Below, in pieces: positions 33,989 to 40,748 of a DNA stretch of 40,748 bases; positions within the stretch are counted from its first letter, which is position 1, and each line of letters starts with the position of its first letter. The notes beneath the pieces are model-generated. The model made no database searches. It was not told the DNA's origin and saw nothing but the letters and a program-made list of their open reading frames with translations. The DNA comes from Pseudomonas sp. UBA5706 (GTDB lineage Bacteria > Pseudomonadota > Gammaproteobacteria > Pseudomonadales > Pseudomonadaceae), in the NCBI RefSeq assembly GCF_002419965.1, contig NZ_DIHC01000058.1:1-40748 (forward strand), given 5' to 3'. A program made the position numbers and the translations under genes.

Positions 33989-35530
33989 ATGAATATCGCC
34001 AACTGGTTGAATGAAGCGGCACACCGCTGGCCTGGACGCCCGGCGTTGCTGCGGGGCGATGTGGAAGTGGCCGACTACGCAGCGTTTGCCCGACGTGCCA
34101 GGCTGCGCGCGTTGCAGCTGCGCGATGAGTACGGCGTGGAAGCTGGCGACCGGGTGGCGCTGTTCATGAAGAACTGCTGCGAATACCTGGAGCTGTTTTA
34201 CGCGATCTGGTGGATAGGTGCGGTGGCCGTGCCGATCAACTGCAAGCTGCACGCGAGCGAAGCCGGGTGGATCGCCGACAACGCGCAGGCACGGCTGATC
34301 TTCACCGATGACGGCAGCGTGTTCGCGGCCAGTGAATTGCCCCAGGAGTGCCGTGAACTGGCGGCGCTGGGCTCGTTCGACCTGGCCGCGCCAGAGGCTG
34401 ATTCAACCGAGCTGGCCCATCCCGTGTCGCGAAACGCCGCTGATCTGGCCTGGTTGTTTTACACATCCGGCACCACTGGCCGTTCCAAGGGCGTCATGCT
34501 TTCCCATGGCAACCTGATGGCGATGTCGCTGTGCTACCCGCTGGATGTCGATCAGGTCAGCGCCGAGGATGCGGTGGTGTACGCAGCGCCCATGTCACAT
34601 GGCGCCGGGCTGTACAACTTCATTCACGTGCGTTGCGGCGCACGGCATGTGGTGCCCGATTCTCGTGGGTTCAAGGCGGCCGAGTTGTTTGACCTCGCCC
34701 GCAGCCTCAAGCAGGTTTCCCTGTTTGCCGCGCCAACGATGGTCAAGCGCATGGTGGAAGAAGCAAGGCAACAACGGTATGCCGGAGAAGGCCTTAAGAG
34801 CGTTATCTACGGCGGAGCACCGATGTATGTTGCCGATCTGCGCGAGGCCGTGGAAGTGTTTGGCCCGCGTCTGATTCAGATCTACGGTCAGGGTGAAAGC
34901 CCGATGACCGTTACCGCGCTGAGCCGCGAGGCGATTGCCGACCGACAGAACCCCAAGTGGGCGCATTGGGTGGCGTCGGTGGGCATGGCGCAATCGTGCG
35001 TCGAGATCAAGGTCGTGGATACCGAGCGCAATGCCGTCGCCGAGGGTCACGTGGGAGAAATTGCCGTGCGCGGCGCAACGGTGATGCAAGGTTACTGGCG
35101 CAACGAAGCGGCAACGCGCGAGACCCTGGTAGATGGCTGGTTGTTCACTGGCGATATCGGCTATCTGGATAGCGATGGCTGCCTGACTCTGACCGATCGC
35201 TCAAAGGACGTGATCATTTCCGGGGGCAGCAACGTGTACCCCCGTGAAGTCGAGGAGGTACTCGCCACCCATCCAGGCGTGTTTGAAGTGTGTGTCGTCG
35301 GTCAGGCAGATGCTGAGTGGGGCGAGTCGGTGGTGGCCTTCGTGGTGGCGCGCGACCCGGCCAATGTGGATCAGAATGTCCTTAATAGCTGGTTCGTCTC
35401 ACGGATGGCATCTTTCAAAAAACCGAAAAAGTACGTGTTCTGTGCCGAACTGCCAAAGAACAGCTACGGTAAGGTGCTCAAAACCGAGCTGCGCGCATGG
35501 CTGAAGGAGGGCGGCGCAACCCTCGCATGA
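33989..35530 (+). CDS. Acyl-CoA synthetase (AMP-forming)
   Basis: A 513-residue ANL-superfamily ligase that activates a carboxylic acid to its CoA thioester through an acyl-adenylate. The phosphate-binding loop is TSGTTGRSKG (159-168), followed by the A5 motif YGQGESPM, the hinge region TGDIGYLDSDGCLTLTDRSK and VIISGGSNVYPREVEEVL. The C-terminal catalytic lysine is in KNSYGKVLK. The substrate cannot be read from sequence. Because the only beta-oxidation enzyme beside it is a thiolase, a 3-oxo acid is a reasonable guess. It starts two bases after the thiolase stop. Confidence 0.92.
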   Translation: MNIANWLNEAAHRWPGRPALLRGDVEVADYAAFARRARLRALQLRDEYGVEAGDRVALFMKNCCEYLELFYAIWWIGAVAVPINCKLHASEAGWIADNAQARLIFTDDGSVFAASELPQECRELAALGSFDLAAPEADSTELAHPVSRNAADLAWLFYTSGTTGRSKGVMLSHGNLMAMSLCYPLDVDQVSAEDAVVYAAPMSHGAGLYNFIHVRCGARHVVPDSRGFKAAELFDLARSLKQVSLFAAPTMVKRMVEEARQQRYAGEGLKSVIYGGAPMYVADLREAVEVFGPRLIQIYGQGESPMTVTALSREAIADRQNPKWAHWVASVGMAQSCVEIKVVDTERNAVAEGHVGEIAVRGATVMQGYWRNEAATRETLVDGWLFTGDIGYLDSDGCLTLTDRSKDVIISGGSNVYPREVEEVLATHPGVFEVCVVGQADAEWGESVVAFVVARDPANVDQNVLNSWFVSRMASFKKPKKYVFCAELPKNSYGKVLKTELRAWLKEGGATLA

Positions 35531-35602
35531 CTGAGCTGTACCGTGGCCGCAACCGTGGCGCATGGATGTTTTTTTGAATAACAAAAAGTAAGGGAATACA
35601 AA

Positions 35603-36964
35603 ATGGCAACTCAACAGCACAATCCCGCTCGGCAGCGGCGCCGGGCTTTTATCGGGGCGATCTCTGGACACCTGATCGAATGGTATGACTATGGCGTCTA
35701 CGGCTTCCTGGCGGTGTATATCGGCCAGGCGTTCTTCGTCTCCGACAACCCCACCACCAGCTTGCTCAGTAGCTTTGCAGCGTTTGCCCTGAGCTTCTTC
35801 ATCCGGCCGTTAGGCGGGCTGTTCTTCGGACCGCTGGCCGACAGGATAGGCCGGCGCAAAACCCTGATTACCGTGTTGGTCATGATGGCCGGCTCGACGT
35901 TTTTGCTTGGCTTTCTGCCGACCTACGCGACCATTGGGCTGGCCGCTCCGGTGTTGCTGATCCTCATCCGCTGTCTACAGGGTTTTTCCGCGGGCGGAGA
36001 GATCGGCACCATTACCAGCTTTATCTCTGAATACGCAGGACCGGGTCGGCGCGGTTTTTCGACCTGCTGGTTGATGGTTACGGCGGTGTTGGGCCTGCTG
36101 TTGGGTGGCGCTGTTGCCAATGGCATGACCTGGGCGCTGGGGGCCGATGTGATGCAAGCCTGGGGCTGGCGCATTCCGTTCATGATTGCCGGTCCTCTGG
36201 GGCTGATTTCCATGTACATCCGTTTGCGGCTGGAGGACAGCCCGGAATTCCTTGCGCTGCAACGCGCGGGAGAAACCTCCAGGGCGCCGTTGCGAGAAGT
36301 CTGGCAGTGGAAGAGGGCGATTACACTGGTGTTCTTCATCATTACCCTGCACAGCTCGATTTTCTATCTGGTGCTCACTTTTGCATCGACCTACATGTCG
36401 CGCATTCTCAAATTCGACAGCGCCACCACGTTGTCCTATGTATTCATTGCCAGCCTGGCCGCTGCACTCGTCATGCCATTGGGCGGGGCGTTCACTGACC
36501 GTTACGGGCGTAAACCATTTCTGATGGTGGTCGGCGTGCTGGCGACATTAGCCATGTACTGGTTCTTCGATGCGGCCCCCACGGCAACCCCGGCCTCATT
36601 CTTCTGGCCGCTGATGGCGGTGGCGATTCTGTTCGGCCTGTACGCCTCATCAACCTACGCCACCATGAGCGAGCTGCTGCCGACGCGCATCCGTTCCACC
36701 GGGATTGCCGTGGCCTACAACATCCCTGTTGCTGTGTTCGGCGGCAGCGCGCCGCTGATCTCGACCTGGCTGATCCAGCAGACAGGCGATATCAGCTCGC
36801 CCTGGTATTTCTATATCGGCACAGGGGTGGTGTCGCTGATCGCATTGACGGTCTTGCGCAAGGAGGATTTCGTTGCTTGCACAAGCACGCCGCAGATGCC
36901 GGCGAGCCGAGGGGTTCGCGAGCCGGTTACCGCGCCTCAGACCGCACCGGGTCATCAGGTCTAG
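35603..36964 (+). CDS. MFS metabolite:H+ symporter (MHS family)
   Basis: A 453-residue, twelve-helix transporter of the MHS family (relatives include ShiA, KgtP and ProP), importing a carboxylate or zwitterion. It begins HLIEWYDYGVYGFLAVYIG; loop 2-3 reads GPLADRIGRRKTL; RCLQGFSAGGEIGTITSFI and ALVMPLGGAFTDRYGRKPF are family motifs. AAGGGAA lies before the ATG, 72 bp after the CoA ligase. It probably imports the acid that the ligase activates. A short hydrophilic tail follows the last helix. Confidence 0.92.
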   Translation: MATQQHNPARQRRRAFIGAISGHLIEWYDYGVYGFLAVYIGQAFFVSDNPTTSLLSSFAAFALSFFIRPLGGLFFGPLADRIGRRKTLITVLVMMAGSTFLLGFLPTYATIGLAAPVLLILIRCLQGFSAGGEIGTITSFISEYAGPGRRGFSTCWLMVTAVLGLLLGGAVANGMTWALGADVMQAWGWRIPFMIAGPLGLISMYIRLRLEDSPEFLALQRAGETSRAPLREVWQWKRAITLVFFIITLHSSIFYLVLTFASTYMSRILKFDSATTLSYVFIASLAAALVMPLGGAFTDRYGRKPFLMVVGVLATLAMYWFFDAAPTATPASFFWPLMAVAILFGLYASSTYATMSELLPTRIRSTGIAVAYNIPVAVFGGSAPLISTWLIQQTGDISSPWYFYIGTGVVSLIALTVLRKEDFVACTSTPQMPASRGVREPVTAPQTAPGHQV

Positions 36965-37052
36965 TGGGCGTGTAGCGATTGACGGTGCGGTGACAGGTCA
37001 TAACGCCTTACCCCGTAGAGCGCGCTAGATGACAAGGCCCCGCGGCCAGGCT

Positions 37053-38618
37053 TCAGCGATTGAAGCGTTCCGCCAGGCTGTGAAGGTACTGCGCCATCTG
37101 CTCCAGTTCGCGACTGATGCTCGAACCCTGGCGGGCCTGCTCGGCGCTTTCATCGCATAGCTGGGCAATGCGTTGAATCTGCTGATTGATGCTTTCGGCA
37201 ACATGGGTCTGTTGCTCAGAGGCTGCGGCCATTTGCTGGCTAGTACCGGTGATCCGCGACACCGCGTGGCTGATGCCGGTCAACGCCTGCTGGACGGCCT
37301 CGACGCTGGCCACGCTTTCCAGCGACATGGCTTGCCCGCGAGTGGCCGTGGCGACTGCGCGGCTGGCGCCTTCACGCAGGTCGCTGATGATGCCCTGAAT
37401 CTGCTCGGTGGAGGTCTGGGTGCGTGAGGCCAGCGAACGCACCTCATCGGCCACCACGGCAAACCCGCGGCCTTGCTCCCCGGCCCGCGCTGCCTCAATG
37501 GCGGCATTAAGCGCCAGCAGGTTGGTTTGCTGGGCAATGGAGTCGATCACCTCGACCACGCTGCCGATCGATTGAGTCGCCTGCGCCAGTTCGCCGACTG
37601 CCTGACCGATTTGCGCCACCGAATCGGCCATGTGCCGAATCGCTGACAGGCTATCGTCCGCCAGGCCGCGACCTTGCTGCGCGAGGGTATCGGCCTCTAG
37701 GGCCGCCTGGGCAGTGTGTTGGACGTTATAGGCGCCCTGCTGAATGGTCGTCGCCATTTGCGTAATCGCGGTGGCCGACTGATCGGTTTCGCTGCGTTGC
37801 TGCTCCAGCGCCTGGGCCTGCAGCAGCGACAGACTGGCGGACTGACCGGCGCGCAGTTTGAGCCCTTCACCGGCATCCACCAAACGCGTCAGCGCGGTCT
37901 GCAACCTGGCCTCTTCACTGAGCAACGCCAGGTCCAGGCGCGCCTGTGGCCCCCGGTTGTCGCTGTAGGTCAGCGCAATCAGTGGGTCAGTAAAGGCTTT
38001 TGGGTGATCGTCGAGCAGCGCCTTGAGCGTCTGAGTCTGGCGCCATTCCAGCACCGCGCTCAGGCCGACCAAGGTCAAGAGCATCGCCACCAGCTCTGCA
38101 TGATCGGGCAGCACGTAGTTGCCTACGCCCAGCACGGCTGCCGCAGCGAGCAACGGCAACTGCCGCGCCAAGTAATACCGCGCCGTGCTAATGAACGAGG
38201 CCGTCGTTTTGCCGGAGCGTATCCGCGCATATAAAACGTCAGCCCGCCGAACCTGATCCCGGCTGGGCAACGAACGTACCGACTCGAAGCCGGCAATCTT
38301 GCCCTCTTCATAGATAGGTGTGACGTAAGCGCTGACCCAATAAAAGTCGCCGTTTTTGCTGCGGTTCTTGACCACGCCCATCCACGGCTTGCCTTGCTTG
38401 AGGGTTGCCCACATATGGGCGAATACCGAAGGTGGCATGTCCGGGTGGCGAACGAGATTGTGCGGCTGGCCCAGGAGCTCGTCTCGTGTAAAACCGCTAA
38501 TGGCCACGAAGGCGTCATTACAGTAAGTGATGCGGCTGTCCAGATCCGTGGTCGAAATCAGGCGTTCGTGGGAGGAGAAGGTTTTTTCCTGATGGGTGAC
38601 CGGCGAATTCAAACGCAT
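37053..38618 (-). CDS. PAS-containing methyl-accepting chemotaxis (Aer-like) receptor
   Basis: A 521-residue receptor. The N-terminal PAS domain (residues 15-125) has the Aer-type pattern LISTTDLDSRITYCNDAFVA, HNLVRHPDMPPSVFAHMW and WMGVVKNRSKNGDFYWV, usually binding FAD or haem. Two closely spaced membrane helices lie at about 152-195, with no large periplasmic domain. The long cytoplasmic coiled coil carries the signalling tip (DSIAQQTNLLALNAAIEAAR, then GRGFAVVADEVRSLA). No C-terminal CheR-tethering pentapeptide is seen. It likely mediates energy taxis or redox taxis. It stands alone and converges with the MHS transporter. Confidence 0.93.
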   Translation of the reverse strand: MRLNSPVTHQEKTFSSHERLISTTDLDSRITYCNDAFVAISGFTRDELLGQPHNLVRHPDMPPSVFAHMWATLKQGKPWMGVVKNRSKNGDFYWVSAYVTPIYEEGKIAGFESVRSLPSRDQVRRADVLYARIRSGKTTASFISTARYYLARQLPLLAAAAVLGVGNYVLPDHAELVAMLLTLVGLSAVLEWRQTQTLKALLDDHPKAFTDPLIALTYSDNRGPQARLDLALLSEEARLQTALTRLVDAGEGLKLRAGQSASLSLLQAQALEQQRSETDQSATAITQMATTIQQGAYNVQHTAQAALEADTLAQQGRGLADDSLSAIRHMADSVAQIGQAVGELAQATQSIGSVVEVIDSIAQQTNLLALNAAIEAARAGEQGRGFAVVADEVRSLASRTQTSTEQIQGIISDLREGASRAVATATRGQAMSLESVASVEAVQQALTGISHAVSRITGTSQQMAAASEQQTHVAESINQQIQRIAQLCDESAEQARQGSSISRELEQMAQYLHSLAERFNR

Positions 38619-38708
38619 AAGTCCGTCTCATCCTTCACTGGCTGGGCTGGTGAGCTGCCAGTGCATGTGGCACAACAGTGTGTGGCGACGAACGAGCGGT
38701 ACCCGGCA

Positions 38709-38726
38709 TTGGGAATCCGTTCCCAA
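38709..38726. promoter_or_regulatory. Perfect inverted repeat between the chemoreceptor and the small protein
   Basis: TTGGGAA-TCCG-TTCCCAA forms a perfect 7-bp dyad about 90 bases before the receptor's ATG and 25 bases past the small gene's stop. No U-tract follows on the minus strand. It could be an operator for the receptor gene or a weak terminator. Confidence 0.4.
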
Positions 38727-38750
38727 AACCGGACGCTACACTGCGCTTAA

Positions 38751-38987
38751 TCAGTTGCCGTCTGCGACGTTGCGCTCGATCTCAGCCGTCTTACGTTGCA
38801 ATTCTTCCACTTCCTGTTCTTTGGTACGAATGGAGGTCGGCGTGATCACCTCGTCCACCAGGCGGGTGTCGTTGTCACGGTCTTCGATGTCGCGCTGGAC
38901 CACGTTTACTGGCTTGCCGGAAGCATCGGTGGCTTGCGCGTTGAACGGGCGGTTGGACGGTTCGGGGGTGCGGTGGTCATTGCTCAT
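38751..38987 (-). CDS. Small acidic hydrophilic protein of unknown function
   Basis: A 78-residue charged protein without membrane segments. The first half is polar and proline/asparagine-rich (SNDHRTPEPSNRPFNAQ). The last 28 residues are predicted helical and likely coiled (TKEQEVEELQRKTAEIERN). ATG 38987 is preferred because GAGGAA at 38995-39000 precedes it; the open frame to 39122 crosses a terminator. An AlgU/RpoE-like promoter ends about 20 bases upstream of the ATG, suggesting envelope-stress expression. I do not recognise the family. Confidence 0.75.
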   Translation of the reverse strand: MSNDHRTPEPSNRPFNAQATDASGKPVNVVQRDIEDRDNDTRLVDEVITPTSIRTKEQEVEELQRKTAEIERNVADGN

Positions 38988-39014
38988 TGATGATTTCCTC
39001 GGATGACGTGTTCG

Positions 39015-39041
39015 TTGGATGTCAAGCCCGCGCACGAGTTC
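39015..39041 (-). promoter_or_regulatory. Candidate AlgU/RpoE-type promoter
   Basis: On the minus strand GAACTC (39041-39036), a 16-base spacer, then TCCAA (39019-39015). The AlgU consensus is GAACTT-N16/17-TCNNA, so one base differs. The implied start lies near 39008, eight bases before the ribosome site of the 78-residue gene. Confidence 0.45.
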
Positions 39042-39080
39042 GAGGAATTTTGCGCCGCAGGATGCTGCTGAATGACGGGC

Positions 39081-39110
39081 ATAAAAAAGCCCGCTGGGGA
39101 AGACGGGCTT
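39081..39110 (-). terminator. Rho-independent terminator
   Basis: Minus strand: AAGCCCG (39110-39104), ten-base loop, CGGGCTT (39093-39087), then TTTTAT. The 7-bp GC-rich stem and U-run are classical. It points leftward, but the nearest rightward region has only a plus-strand gene, hence the sRNA proposal. Confidence 0.8.
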
Positions 39111-39151
39111 AAAGAGGATCAAAAGGAGTAGGTGCAGGCTGAACGTTGCGA

Positions 39152-39168
39152 CGTGAACATTTCGTGAA
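39152..39168 (+). promoter_or_regulatory. Direct repeat CGTGAA-N5-CGTGAA
   Basis: CGTGAA occurs at 39152-39157 and 39163-39168, exactly one helical turn (11 bp) apart, upstream of the XRE-cupin gene and within the candidate sRNA. OmpR-family regulators bind repeats with this spacing. The related TGAAC at 39140-39144 may be a further degenerate copy. Confidence 0.35.
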
Positions 39169-39336
39169 AACGGTTTTCTGAGTGATTCCCATTTATAAAA
39201 TGGCGACGAACGGTCATCTAGGTGGGGGCAGCCAAACGTGCTCTAATCACCGCCTCTCAAACGGGGGAACGGTACACGCCGGCTGGCAAGCGCCTGCGGC
39301 AGGGTTCTGGATCCCTCACGCTTTTAAAGGGCTGTC

Positions 39337-39885
39337 ATGGATACGGGGTCACGACTCAAGTTAGTGCGCGAAAGCTACAAGATGTCCCAGCGAGAGCTGG
39401 CCAGACGCAGCGGTGTCGCCAATGGCACGATCTCCCTGATTGAGTTGAATCGCGTCAGCCCTTCGGTCAGTTCCCTGAAAAAACTGCTGGAAGGGTTTCC
39501 CATGACCCTGGCTGATTTCTTTTCGTTCGACCAGCCTCCACAGGAACAGCGCTACGTGTTTCGCGCCGCAGAACAACCGGACCTGGGGCGCGACGGGCTG
39601 CGCCTGCTGCTGATCGGCGCATCGGTGTCGAGTCGACAAATGCGTATGCTGCGCGAGCAATACGCCCCTGGCGCCAGTTCCGGTGACGAACCCATTGTTC
39701 ATGCTCAGGGCGAGGAGTGCGGGCTGGTGACGCGCGGCACCGTCGAGCTGACGGTGGATGGCCAGATCAGCATCCTTAACGCCGGCGACGGTTACTACTT
39801 CCCCACAACGCTACCTCACCGCTTCCGCAATATCGGGCAGGACGAAGCCGAGATCATCAGCGCCAATACCCCCGCCAATTTTTAA
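39337..39885 (+). CDS. XRE-cupin transcriptional regulator (PuuR-like)
   Basis: A 182-residue regulator: an N-terminal XRE helix-turn-helix (residues 5-62, LKLVRESYKMSQRELARRSG, then NGTISLIELNRVSPSVSSLKK) and a C-terminal cupin (about 110-180, EECGLVTRGTVELTVDGQ, then GDGYYFPTTLPHRFRNIG). Members such as PuuR control polyamine or amino-acid catabolism through a ligand bound in the cupin barrel. It stands alone here, so its targets are probably elsewhere. TATAAA at 39194-39199 could be its -10 element, and a short AAAGGG lies before the ATG. Confidence 0.9.
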   Translation: MDTGSRLKLVRESYKMSQRELARRSGVANGTISLIELNRVSPSVSSLKKLLEGFPMTLADFFSFDQPPQEQRYVFRAAEQPDLGRDGLRLLLIGASVSSRQMRMLREQYAPGASSGDEPIVHAQGEECGLVTRGTVELTVDGQISILNAGDGYYFPTTLPHRFRNIGQDEAEIISANTPANF

Positions 39886-40119
39886 GCAGCGTGCCGATAT
39901 GCCGCTCACTCCGCAGCACTGTGCATGGCCGATGGAGCCATTACGCGCTCGCCATCGACGGCACGCCGCAGTGCTGCAGGATCTGGTGGATTTCCCTCAT
40001 TGACTGCGCCGAACCCGCTGGTGATCAATCATGTGCTGCGCTTAAAAGACCTTGGTTTCTGGATGTAGCACTCATTAGAATCAGTCTCATCTGTGACATC
40101 CCGCCCAAGCCTCTTCCAC
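39886..40119. other. Gene-free region with a Fur-box-like sequence
   Basis: No convincing gene is visible. ATTAGAATCAGTCTCAT around 40074-40090 resembles a degenerate Fur box and lies about 30 bases before the fecI-like pseudogene, where such a site would be expected. One frame ending in VINHVLRLKDLGFWM (stop near 40065) may be the tail of a lost gene. Confidence 0.35.
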
Positions 40120-40292
40120 ATGACCGACGCAGCGACGCCTTCGCCGCCCCCTTTGCGTGCTCTTTATCGCGACCACCATGACTGGCGGAAGCTGGCTGCG
40201 CAGGCACATGGGCGATGCCTGGGATGCGGCGAACTTTTAGTCACGACACGTTCTTGCGCGTCATTTCCAGCTCACAACAAATTGTCGATCTG
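40120..40292 (+). pseudogene. Remnant of a FecI-type ECF sigma factor gene
   Basis: From ATG 40120 the frame reads PPPLRALYRDHHDW, the start of a FecI-like sigma factor. The expected continuation, WLRRHMGDAWDAAN, appears only in another frame from 40193 (a two-base deletion before 40193). The next conserved piece, SHDTFLRVISS, appears in a third frame from 40239 (one extra T in TTTT at 40235-40238). Similarity stops where a REP-like palindrome begins. About 58 of an expected 170 or so residues remain, so the gene is dead. FecI factors drive TonB-dependent siderophore receptors. Confidence 0.75.
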
Positions 40293-40330
40293 TGGGAGCC
40301 GCGGGCTTGCCTGTTAACGATAGGCAAGCC
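40291..40330. repeat. REP-like palindrome
   Basis: TGTGGGAGCCGCGGGCTTGC begins a typical Pseudomonas REP; GGCTTGCCT (40304-40312) pairs perfectly with AGGCAAGCC (40322-40330). It lies exactly between the sigma-factor and receptor remnants, replacing the missing middle of the locus. Confidence 0.75.
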
Positions 40331-40363
40331 TTTGCTGAGCAATTTCTACGCCCGGCAAAGCCT

Positions 40364-40571
40364 TGAGCAGGCCTGGAGGGCTTGAGCCCGGGCAAGATCG
40401 CCCCGTCGACTTCGGTCAACGAGGATGAGATTTTCCCGCCGTTCATCAGTCGTCAGGTCGAGGTCGGTGCCAAGCACGATCTGGGCGCGTTCGCGCTGAC
40501 GGCTGCGGCGTTTCGGATCAAGCGGCCCGCGTATGAAACCAATGCCATGTGGCGGTTTTCCGGGCCCGATA
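40364..40571 (+). pseudogene. Fragment of a TonB-dependent siderophore receptor gene
   Basis: After an in-frame TGA at 40364, about 65 codons read GLEGLSPGKIAPSTSVNEDE, then IFPPFISRQVEVGAKHDLG and AFALTAAAFRIKRPAYET. This is the pattern of late beta-strands of the outer-membrane barrel of siderophore receptors (SRQYEVGxK..., then LAAFxI). It ends where the inverted repeats start at 40574. The preceding bases (SNFYARQSLEQ in another frame) may be more of it. With the FecI remnant upstream it marks a lost fecI-fecR-receptor locus. No start, plug or C-terminus remains. Confidence 0.7.
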
Positions 40572-40573
40572 AT

Positions 40574-40748
40574 GATCGTTCCCACGCTCCGCGTTGGAAC
40601 GCATTTTCTGACGCTTTGCGTCAGGCAAACAGCGGACGCGGAGCGTCCAGACCAGCGTTACCACGCGGAGCGTGGGAACCATCACAAGGTCAAGGTCAAG
40701 GTTCAGGGCGAGCTTTGGCGTTGTGACGTGATCGTTCCCACGCTCTGC
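40574..40748. repeat. Inverted-repeat cluster at the window end
   Basis: GTTCCCACGCTCCGCG at 40578-40593 is repeated in perfect inverse orientation at 40664-40679. Between them GACGCTTTGCGTC and GGACGCGGAGCGTCC form further dyads. AAGGTCA is repeated in tandem near 40685-40700, and another copy of ATCGTTCCCACGCTC starts at 40731 and runs off the window. The family is the same as at 1-270. Confidence 0.85.

Larger units (their letters stand above)
39081..39186 (-). ncRNA. Candidate small RNA with anti-Shine-Dalgarno motif and Rho-independent terminator
   Basis: A strong terminator at 39081-39110 has no open reading frame upstream of it on its own strand. Reading the minus strand rightmost first, a TATAAA-type -10 (39197-39192) would start a transcript near 39186. 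The RNA would be about 105 nt, with an unstructured CACCUACUCCUUUUGAUCC segment that is complementary to ribosome-binding sites, then the terminator hairpin and a U6 tail. This layout is typical of Hfq-dependent trans-acting sRNAs. No -35 is obvious and I cannot match it to a named Pseudomonas sRNA. Confidence 0.45.

Noticed and set aside
39891..40181. 96-codon frame after the XRE-cupin gene
   Set aside because: No ribosome site or family resemblance, and it overlaps the FecI remnant in a different frame.

Overview
The window is GC-rich chromosomal DNA from a Pseudomonas, most likely a plant-associated member of the P. syringae group or a close relative. Three things support this. The gene content is typical: a glyoxylate carboligase operon, an arnBCADTEF-ugd operon, MHS-type transporters and an Aer-like receptor. 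Pseudomonas-type intergenic palindromes lie at both ends. A near-perfect HrpL 'hrp box' sits in front of a harpin-like gene, which implies a Hrp type III secretion system elsewhere in the genome. No rRNA, tRNA, CRISPR array or intact insertion sequence was seen.

Layout. 1-276: repeats. 277-4930: glyoxylate assimilation (gcl-hyi-glxR, minus strand) with a divergent LysR regulator. 4947-6155: hrp box and a harpin-like secreted protein. 6223-8530: a hydratase of the 2-keto-4-pentenoate hydratase type and a divergent MFS drug exporter. 8659-12685: an orphan sensor kinase, a histidine-phosphatase-family protein resembling LPS heptose phosphatases, and an ArnT-like membrane glycosyltransferase. 12834-21682: the complete arnBCADTEF-ugd operon for adding 4-amino-4-deoxy-L-arabinose to lipid A (cationic peptide resistance). 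Adjacent genes from arnC to arnF overlap by ATGA. 21683-22480: an unusually AT-rich gap.

22481-29219 is an eight-gene minus-strand operon: RpiR regulator, polar amino-acid type ABC importer, MmgE/PrpD enzyme, ureohydrolase and a RidA-family protein. Upstream of its first gene there is a sequence matching the sigma-54 -24/-12 consensus, and about 220 bp further up a pair of NtrC-like sites. I read this as a nitrogen-scavenging catabolic operon, perhaps for a guanidino acid whose identity is not evident.

30170-32011: a KaiC-like double ATPase followed by a single-domain response regulator. 32091-36964: a PAS-LuxR regulator divergent from a thiolase / acyl-CoA ligase / MHS transporter operon. 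This set suits uptake, CoA activation and thiolysis of a short 3-oxo acid. 37053-39885: an Aer-like chemoreceptor, a small hydrophilic protein with an AlgU/RpoE-like promoter, a candidate minus-strand small RNA and an XRE-cupin regulator. 40120-40571: frameshifted, truncated remains of a FecI sigma factor and a TonB-dependent receptor, followed by inverted repeats.

The most interesting items are the HrpL-box harpin with a non-pectate-lyase C-terminal domain, the putative sigma-54/NtrC ureohydrolase-MmgE/PrpD operon, the KaiC-receiver pair and the candidate sRNA. All functional statements come from reading sequence motifs; no database search was possible.
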